Positions 59,140-64,000 of a DNA stretch of 64,000 nt are shown here, piece by piece. The notes under the pieces are model-generated. The model was not told the origin of the DNA. It searched no databases and was given only the letters and a program-made list of their open reading frames with translations. Each line of letters begins with the position of its first letter. Within the stretch, counting starts at the first letter, position 1. This stretch comes from an uncultured Candidatus Saccharibacteria bacterium (lineage in GTDB: Bacteria > Patescibacteriota > Saccharimonadia > Saccharimonadales > Saccharimonadaceae). Made by a program: the position numbers and the translations under genes. The stretch is taken from the NCBI GenBank assembly GCA_938036825.1, contig CALHWD010000020.1, forward strand, positions 26,894-90,893, written 5' to 3'.

Positions 59140-59330
59140 ATAATGAATAATCTCTTAAATAGCACTTCTTCTAGTATACTTGGTCTATCATTATGGGGAA
59201 AATACAAAATGCTCACCTTGACAGTGACTCATGAGTAACAATGTAATTATTACGCCCAACTAACGGTGGCAAAAGTGCTATAATCTAATAGATATAACAT
59301 CAGCAAAGCTCAACACGCAACGAGGAAATC

Positions 59331-59960
59331 ATGGATGAATTTATTTTAGTGGCAATAAAATTGCTCATTGGCTTTTTTGCCCTGACGATAATAATTAATC
59401 TTTCAGGCAAGGGTAATTTGTCGCCATCATCTGCTAGCGATCAAGTGCAGAACTATGTGCTCGGCGGTATTATTGGCGGTGTTATTTATAACAATGAAAT
59501 CCAAATACTGGATTACATCGGTATTTTGTGTATATGGTGCGCCCTGGTGCTGACATTGAAATGGGTCAAGCAGCATAATGTGAGGGCAAAGCAGCTCATA
59601 GATGGCAAGGCATTAATTATTATTGATAATGGAAAAATCAACATTGAAAATTGCAAGAAAGTTGGTTTGAGTGCTCATGACGTATCCTTCAAATTGCGAA
59701 CGCAGAATATCTATTCGACAGAAAAGGTAAAAAGAGCCGTCGTGGAGCAAGATGGTGAATTGATCATCACACAGGAAGGGGAAGAAAATCCAAAGTTCCC
59801 ATTAATAACAGACGGGCAGCTGCAGACTGATATTCTACAGGTAATTGGCAAGGACGAAACGTGGCTACTGAAAGAAATGAAAAAGCAGGGGCTGAAGGCG
59901 TATAGCGATGTGTTTTTGGGAGAGTATGTGGATGGCAAGTTAAACCTGACGGCTTATTAA
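59331..59960 (+). CDS. DUF421/YetF family membrane protein
   Basis: A 209-aa protein. The N-terminal membrane part (about 1-80) has three spans with NLSGKGNLSPSSASDQVQNYVLGGIIGGVIYN, the form of YetF (DUF421) proteins. The C-terminal cytosolic domain (about 85-209) contains the GKALIIIDNGKINIENCKKVGLS segment and ends WLLKEMKKQGLKAYSDVFLGEYVDGKLNL. YetF-like proteins are spore- or stress-associated in Bacillus without a known reaction. The start is a single ATG following AACGAGGAAATC. Confidence 0.86.
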   Translation: MDEFILVAIKLLIGFFALTIIINLSGKGNLSPSSASDQVQNYVLGGIIGGVIYNNEIQILDYIGILCIWCALVLTLKWVKQHNVRAKQLIDGKALIIIDNGKINIENCKKVGLSAHDVSFKLRTQNIYSTEKVKRAVVEQDGELIITQEGEENPKFPLITDGQLQTDILQVIGKDETWLLKEMKKQGLKAYSDVFLGEYVDGKLNLTAY

Positions 59961-60037
59961 CAAGGATTTTACGCTATCAATTGCTGAGTAGGTGTATCGC
60001 GATATAGTAGACACAACCCCATCTCGTTCATTCGTGC

Positions 60038-60043
60038 TACAAT
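60038..60043 (+). promoter_or_regulatory. -10 box of DUF5674 gene
   Basis: TACAAT 6 nt before the ATG at 60050. Confidence 0.55.
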
Positions 60044-60049
60044 TGAACT

Positions 60050-60391
60050 ATGAAGATTATTGATATGATAACCCTTGCCGAACTTCGCTCGATGGCCGAG
60101 AGGATGTACGGGACGATGGTCAAAGCGGATGTCGATGTTGCTAAGAAAATTGTGGCGATCGACATGGATATGCATGCTGATGGCGAGGCGTATTTGTTAG
60201 AACGCGGATCGCAGCAAGCAGATCTATGGGGGATCAACCTACATCCGGATAAGTTTGGTACCGATGAATTTATCGAGTTTGACAGTATGATAAACATTCG
60301 TCCACGACAAAACAATCCGTCGCGCGATGTGCTCGACCCAGCGGCGCGGCAGCAAATTATCGATATCATCGCCGGAGTCGTCCGTGAGTGA
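60050..60391 (+). CDS. DUF5674 family protein
   Basis: A 113-aa small protein matching the pattern of DUF5674, a family often met in CPR and other bacteria: ITLAELRSMAERMYGTMVKADVDVAKKIVAIDMDMHADGEAYLLERGS, QADLWGINLHPD and a FDSMINIRPRQNNPSRDV end. It looks like a toxin-antitoxin-sized protein, but function is unknown. The next gene starts inside its 3' end (8-bp overlap at a GTG), so they are co-translated. Confidence 0.8.
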   Translation: MKIIDMITLAELRSMAERMYGTMVKADVDVAKKIVAIDMDMHADGEAYLLERGSQQADLWGINLHPDKFGTDEFIEFDSMINIRPRQNNPSRDVLDPAARQQIIDIIAGVVRE

Positions 60392-60689
60392 ACACATCTT
60401 TGATCGGCAAAAGTGGCAGAGCTTAACGATATTCGAGCAAATGGGCAACATCGGCTCGGAGGTCGGGCGAGCGTTTGCCGCCCAGCGCCGCGGCGATACG
60501 GCTGCGATGACCGGTGCCTGGCGGCGCGGCTTAGACTTATTAGATGCCACCGCCGAGCAGCTTGCCCGCCAAAAATCGCCAAAACTTCGCGAAGTCCTAC
60601 GCGCTCGTGAACTATTCGCTGGTATGGAAGACGAGTCGTTGGAGGGCTACTTTATGTGGTTTGCGATAGCAGCGCGGAGAGGAAGATAA
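60384..60689 (+). CDS. Small protein of unknown function coupled to DUF5674
   Basis: A 101-aa protein starting at GTG 60384, overlapping the preceding gene by 8 bp; a longer start would overlap it heavily. All-helical by inspection: IFDRQKWQSLTIFEQMGNIGSEVGRAFAAQRRGD, then a long Arg/Ala-rich helix, then VLRARELFAGMEDESLEGYFMWFAIAARRGR. It is basic overall. The pairing with DUF5674 is its only clue to function and suggests the two gene products act together. Confidence 0.62.
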   Translation: MSEHIFDRQKWQSLTIFEQMGNIGSEVGRAFAAQRRGDTAAMTGAWRRGLDLLDATAEQLARQKSPKLREVLRARELFAGMEDESLEGYFMWFAIAARRGR

Positions 60690-60784
60690 TAAAAGCACCG
60701 CGTCAATACCTAACCCTATAACGAATTAAGATAATGTGAGCCGCACAACTTTATCATCGGCTTGTGAACTAAGTTGAGTAACTT

Positions 60785-60790
60785 TATAAT
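60785..60790 (+). promoter_or_regulatory. -10 box of DUF3850-like gene
   Basis: TATAAT 7 nt before the ATG at 60798. Confidence 0.6.
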
Positions 60791-60797
60791 AAAACAT

Positions 60798-61070
60798 ATG
60801 AAAATTATTACCAAAAAATCTTACCCTAATTTATTTGAAAAAGTCCGAGCGGGCGAGAAAATATTTGATATGAGGGTGGCTGATTTTGGCATCCAACCTG
60901 GCGACATTCTGGAACAGGTTGAGGTAGACTATGACGGAACGCCAACCGGCCGCACGGTTCGTCATGTGGTCGGTGAGGTTTTACGCACGAAAGAGATTGA
61001 TTTTTGGAAACAAGAAGACATTGATCAATACGGCTATCAAGTGATGTCGCTTGTCGAGCGGGTTGGTTAA
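60798..61070 (+). CDS. ASCH/DUF3850-like small protein
   Basis: A 90-aa protein. The start at 60798 is chosen because TATAAT lies 7 nt upstream; an earlier in-frame ATG at 60774 precedes the -10 box. The pattern TKKSYPNLFEKVRAGEKIFDMRVADFGIQPGDILEQVEVDY ... GRTVRHVVGEVLRT is that of DUF3850, an ASCH/PUA-related RNA-binding-like fold in which the KxxDMRxxD and PGD segments are conserved. A nucleic-acid role is inference. Confidence 0.76.
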   Translation: MKIITKKSYPNLFEKVRAGEKIFDMRVADFGIQPGDILEQVEVDYDGTPTGRTVRHVVGEVLRTKEIDFWKQEDIDQYGYQVMSLVERVG

Positions 61071-61167
61071 TGTGACGGTAGGTCTACCCAAAGTAGACCT
61101 CATCCTATTAAAAGAGGTTTAAAGCGTAGGATAATATAAGAAGTAGGTTGAGTCAATAAGACTTTGC

Positions 61168-61173
61168 TATACT
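61168..61173 (+). promoter_or_regulatory. -10 box of the NYN-domain gene
   Basis: TATACT 6 nt before an ATG at 61180, which is not in the frame of the NYN sequence. Confidence 0.55.
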
Positions 61174-61186
61174 ATACCCATGGAAC

Positions 61187-61630
61187 ATGAACAAAAAATT
61201 CCGTCTCTATTTAAAGAATAAATACCATGTTGAAAAAGCCTACTTATTTATCGGTTTAGTACCGGGTAATGAGCAGCTATACACAAGCCTGCTTGAGATG
61301 GGATATGTACTCGTCTTTAAGCCGACTGTTGAATACCGTGAAGACGGCAAGAAAACATACAAGGGGAATGTTGACGCTGAGCTAGTCCTCTACGCATCCG
61401 CCAAATGTTTTCATGAATACGACAAGGCGGTTATCGTCTCTGGCGATGGAGATTTTGCCTGCTTAGTAGACTATTTGGAGCAAAATGACAAGCTTCGTGC
61501 AGTCATCTGCCCAAATAAACGATACTCCAGCTTACTCAGAAAATACCGCGGATACATTCACATTATTGGTAACGCTCGAGACAAACTAGCATACAAAAAG
61601 GCCAGAAACAGCGGTCGGTCGAAACCTTAG
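61187..61630 (+). CDS. NYN-domain (LabA-like PIN-type) protein lacking its N-terminus
   Basis: A 147-aa protein with the later part of an NYN nuclease domain: NKKFRLYLKNKYHVEKAYLFIG, KGNVDAELVLYA with a metal-binding Asp, and KAVIVSGDGDFACLVDYL with the DGDF acidic motif. NYN proteins normally begin about 25-30 residues earlier with a strand carrying the catalytic Asp (FIDxxNL-like), absent here. The promoter-proximal ATG at 61180 reads only 13 codons in another frame (MEHEQKIPSLFKE). The 5' part of the gene was probably deleted, leaving a truncated and likely inactive protein; the ATG at 61187 may still be used. Confidence 0.76.
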   Translation: MNKKFRLYLKNKYHVEKAYLFIGLVPGNEQLYTSLLEMGYVLVFKPTVEYREDGKKTYKGNVDAELVLYASAKCFHEYDKAVIVSGDGDFACLVDYLEQNDKLRAVICPNKRYSSLLRKYRGYIHIIGNARDKLAYKKARNSGRSKP

Positions 61631-61793
61631 GCTTGTCTGGCCATGGTGATACTGTGATTATAACAAAGTGTATGCACTTTGTAAATGCGGTGTATATGTT
61701 GGTTTTGTACTCGAATTCATTATAGCTCTCACTCATTTCACATTCTCTTCACACGATCCTGCTACACTGACATAGAACCAAGAAAGGAGATCT

Positions 61794-63176
61794 ATGTCAT
61801 TTGTACAACGTGCCTGGTTGTATATCACCAGGAAAAAACTCAAAACGCTGATTTTGCTGGCGATTTTGCTGTGTATGTCGACGATTATGCTGAGTGGATT
61901 TGCCATCAAGCATTCGACCGACGCGGCGGCACAGTCGCTGGACAAAACGCTCAAGGCTGGCTTCACCCTGGGTAATAATCCGCGTACCAATCCGGGAACG
62001 GCGCGCGGTTCAGGAACGGTGTCGAATAAAGACATCGACGCGGTGAAGAATTTGGAGGGCGTGACGGACTATGTCAAACGCCAGAATGCCACGGTTGACT
62101 TCATCAATACCAAACTCGTGCCTCTGCCAAGCGGTGGCAGTGGTTATGATGTCGAGAAAGACAAGCAGTTTGGCAACGCCGCGACTATCATCGGCGTCAA
62201 TACGTCTGAGCTTGAAACCAAGTTCCGAGCTGGCGCACTCAAGCTCATCGCTGGCCGGCACATCACCAAGAACGATTCACACAAGATTTTGGTGCACGAA
62301 GCTTTTGCCAAGGCTAACAACCTGAAGCTTGGCAGCAAGATAAAGCTAAAGGCCAATCAATACGACACCGACAACGAACATCCATCCAAGGACGAGGTTG
62401 AAGTGGAAATCGTCGGTATATTTAGCGGCACAAACCCAAAGCAGGCGACGTATCAGGTGGAGCTGTTCGAGAATTTGTTCTTGACTGACATCGCGACAAC
62501 TCGCCAATTGAACGCGTATACAGCGCACAATGAGATTTATCAGGACGCTACGTTCTTTACCAAAGGCACCAAGCAGCTCGATGAGGTGATGGCGCGAGCA
62601 CATAAACTGCCAGTTGATTGGCAAAAGTACCAGTTGAATAAGAACAGCCAGGAGCTCGCTGGCGTGACGGGTGCGGTGAACGGCGTGTACGGCTTAATCG
62701 ACGGTATGTTGTGGGCAACGGCGCTGGTCAGTATCGCAGTGATCGGTATGGTGCTGCACTTGTGGATGAATGAGCGCAAGCGTGAAGCGGGTGTGCTCTT
62801 GGCGACGGGTGTGCCACAGTCAAAGATTGTGCTGCAATATATCGCTGAGCTGGTGATGATTGCGGTGCTGAGCTTCGGTGCGTCGTACGCTACTGCAGGG
62901 TTAATTGCCCAGCAACTGGGCAACCACGTGGTGTCGCAGGCGGCACAAAATGCCACGCGTCAAGCGAGCAGCTCGCTCGGCGGTGCGTCACTCGGTGCTG
63001 ACGCTGACTCGGTGACGTCATCACGCACGCTAGAAAAGGTGACGGTTGGCGTGCAGCCGACGGATCTGCTAGCGGTATGGGGTGCTGGACTAGCGGTGAT
63101 TATCATCGCGGTGCTCTTGGCCTCTCGACCAATTACCCAGTCAACGCCAAAAGAATTACTTACCGAAGTGGATTAG
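61794..63176 (+). CDS. FtsX/MacB-type ABC transporter permease (Vex1-like)
   Basis: A 460-aa permease. The first membrane span is at about 17-37, after AWLYITRKKLKTLI. A MacB-like extracytoplasmic domain follows (about 40-280; LIAGRHITKNDSHKILVHEAFAKANNLKLGSKI), then three more spans within the FtsX domain (about 300-455), including LHLWMNERKREAGVLLATGVPQSKIVLQY. Length and form match Vex1/Vex3 of streptococci. AAAGGAGATCT precedes the ATG. A second permease begins 6 bp downstream. The ATPase should follow beyond the window. Confidence 0.92.
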   Translation: MSFVQRAWLYITRKKLKTLILLAILLCMSTIMLSGFAIKHSTDAAAQSLDKTLKAGFTLGNNPRTNPGTARGSGTVSNKDIDAVKNLEGVTDYVKRQNATVDFINTKLVPLPSGGSGYDVEKDKQFGNAATIIGVNTSELETKFRAGALKLIAGRHITKNDSHKILVHEAFAKANNLKLGSKIKLKANQYDTDNEHPSKDEVEVEIVGIFSGTNPKQATYQVELFENLFLTDIATTRQLNAYTAHNEIYQDATFFTKGTKQLDEVMARAHKLPVDWQKYQLNKNSQELAGVTGAVNGVYGLIDGMLWATALVSIAVIGMVLHLWMNERKREAGVLLATGVPQSKIVLQYIAELVMIAVLSFGASYATAGLIAQQLGNHVVSQAAQNATRQASSSLGGASLGADADSVTSSRTLEKVTVGVQPTDLLAVWGAGLAVIIIAVLLASRPITQSTPKELLTEVD

Positions 63177-63182
63177 GAGCGA

Positions 63183-64000
63183 ATGATGACGATTATCACA
63201 CGAGCCTGGACGGCTGTGACGCACCGGCGGCGTCGCAGCCTGACCATCGCCCTAATCATGACGCTGATTTTCACGCTGCTCATCGGCACGCTGACGGTGC
63301 AGCAGACGATGGCACAGCTGAAGCAATCGGTTGAGCGGAACATTCGTGCCGGTTTTAGCGTCGCCAGCAAGCAGCCAACGGGCGAGGTGCCAATGGAGAC
63401 GGCACGACAGGTGCAGCGCCTGGACAAGGTCAAAGCACATAATTTCCAATCAGAAACTACCGCGGGACTGCCAGGCAAACAATTGATCGACACGGCAGGC
63501 AGCGGTGTGCAGCTGGACTCTAACGTGGCTGGGGAGGCGAAGGTCACGGGCGCAACACAGAGCGATCTACTCGGCGAGTTCACCGGTCGATTTTACCAAC
63601 TGGAGCAGGGCAAGCACTTATCGGCGAACGATCAAAACGCGGCGCTGATTCACAAAACGTTCGCTGAGAAAAATAATATCAAGCCAGGCGACAAGCTGGA
63701 CATTACCAAAGACGGCCGGCGGGTGACGGTGACTGTCATGGGTATCTTCAGCGGCAAAGGCGAAAAGCCAGCAGTCTTGCAATCCGACATGGCAGAGAAT
63801 CATGTCATAACCAACCTGACTGCGGCGCAACTGCTGACAGGTAGCCAGCAGTTGACGCGGGCGACATATTTCGCCGAAAATCCGCACCAGCTGAAGTCGC
63901 TAACAGACCACACCAAAAGCCTACCAAACGTCGATTGGCAAAAATTTAGCCTGACTGACAACGGGGCGGTATTCGCTGGGGTTCTCCAAAACATCGCCGG
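63183..64000 (+). CDS. FtsX/MacB-type ABC transporter permease, second subunit, 3' end outside window
   Basis: The frame is open from ATG 63183 (a second ATG at 63186 is equally possible) to the window edge, 272 codons. It repeats the layout of the upstream permease: ARG-rich start TRAWTAVTHRRRRSLTIA, a membrane span (about 20-40), and an extracytoplasmic domain with LEQGKHLSANDQNAALIHKTFAEKNNIKPGDKL, closely paralleling LIAGRHITKNDSHKILVHEAFAKANNLKLGSKI in the first. The two are paralogues that form a heterodimeric permease. TAGGAG precedes the start. The FtsX domain and ATPase lie outside the window. Confidence 0.9.
   Translation, partial: MMTIITRAWTAVTHRRRRSLTIALIMTLIFTLLIGTLTVQQTMAQLKQSVERNIRAGFSVASKQPTGEVPMETARQVQRLDKVKAHNFQSETTAGLPGKQLIDTAGSGVQLDSNVAGEAKVTGATQSDLLGEFTGRFYQLEQGKHLSANDQNAALIHKTFAEKNNIKPGDKLDITKDGRRVTVTVMGIFSGKGEKPAVLQSDMAENHVITNLTAAQLLTGSQQLTRATYFAENPHQLKSLTDHTKSLPNVDWQKFSLTDNGAVFAGVLQNIA

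Noticed and set aside
61600..61642. GGCCAGA/TCTGGCC inverted repeat at the end of the NYN gene
   Set aside because: The 29-nt loop and lack of a T-tract make a terminator unlikely.
1..64000. tRNA genes or CRISPR arrays
   Set aside because: I found no convincing T-loop/cloverleaf combination and no regular direct-repeat spacing. This was by eye only; tRNAscan-SE would settle the tRNA question.
1..64000. Alternative genetic code (TGA as Gly, as in some other CPR lineages)
   Set aside because: Conserved genes such as tatD, def, the desulfurase and mnmA-linked genes end at TGA or overlap TGA at their expected family ends, and no internal TGA is needed.

Overview
The window looks like a chromosomal segment of an ultra-small, host-dependent CPR bacterium, most likely a member of Candidatus Saccharibacteria (TM7). 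This is inferred from gene content and style: compact aminoacyl-tRNA synthetases (an alanyl-tRNA synthetase without its C-terminal domain), a Gram-positive-like surface repertoire (DUF348/G5, LysM-CHAP, MltG, an LAxTG-type anchored protein), many small unknown proteins, few biosynthetic genes, and the standard stop codons. No tRNA, rRNA, insertion sequence, prophage or CRISPR array was recognised.

Layout. 1-5.1 kb: a cut-off secreted DUF348/G5 protein, a 670-bp gap holding a decayed small gene, a 32-bp perfect palindrome and a purine-only tract, then rsmA, an inositol-monophosphatase-like gene, a YfiH/PgeF-like enzyme, a small membrane protein and a cupin. 5.1-13.9 kb: an unexplained accessory locus. 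A leftward operon holds two paralogous multi-helix-turn-helix regulators, an unknown protein and a DMT exporter. Divergent from it, across a 10-bp-arm inverted repeat, are two proteins (349 and 1256 aa) built almost entirely from two reiterated domains that I could not name. 13.9-20.3 kb: metG, tatD, two unknowns, then a cysteine desulfurase / YdcF / mnmA sulfur-relay operon. 20.4-33.8 kb: a surface protein, alaS, an FtsA/PilM-like pair, ruvX-mltG, LysM-CHAP and obgE. 34-39.4 kb: sbcB and a Fur-type regulator beside a His-rich CobW-type GTPase, a probable metal-homeostasis locus. 39.4-50.2 kb: clpB under a CIRCE operator, uvrA, rplY, dedA and a second autoregulated Fur-type gene with thioredoxin. 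50.2-64 kb: a frameshifted ABC exporter, def, argH-argG behind an attenuator, a two-component system, small unknown genes and a pair of FtsX-type permeases running off the window.

Regulation is unusually readable. More than twenty transcription units have a -10 hexamer only 4-13 nt before the start codon, which implies leaderless or nearly leaderless mRNAs. Genes inside operons, or behind longer leaders, carry Shine-Dalgarno sequences instead. Against this background the long leaders stand out. The clearest is the argG leader: it encodes a 20-residue peptide with four consecutive arginine codons, followed by mutually exclusive antiterminator and terminator hairpins. That is a textbook amino-acid attenuator and, to my knowledge, an unexpected one in this lineage. 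The two Fur-family genes share one operator design (TTATTGYAA, 5 nt, TTRCAATAA).

Three reading frames (a small basic protein, the CobW-type GTPase and the ABC exporter) appear one base short, two of them at 3-nt homopolymers. These may be real decay or long-read indels. A fourth gene (NYN nuclease) lacks its catalytic N-terminus.
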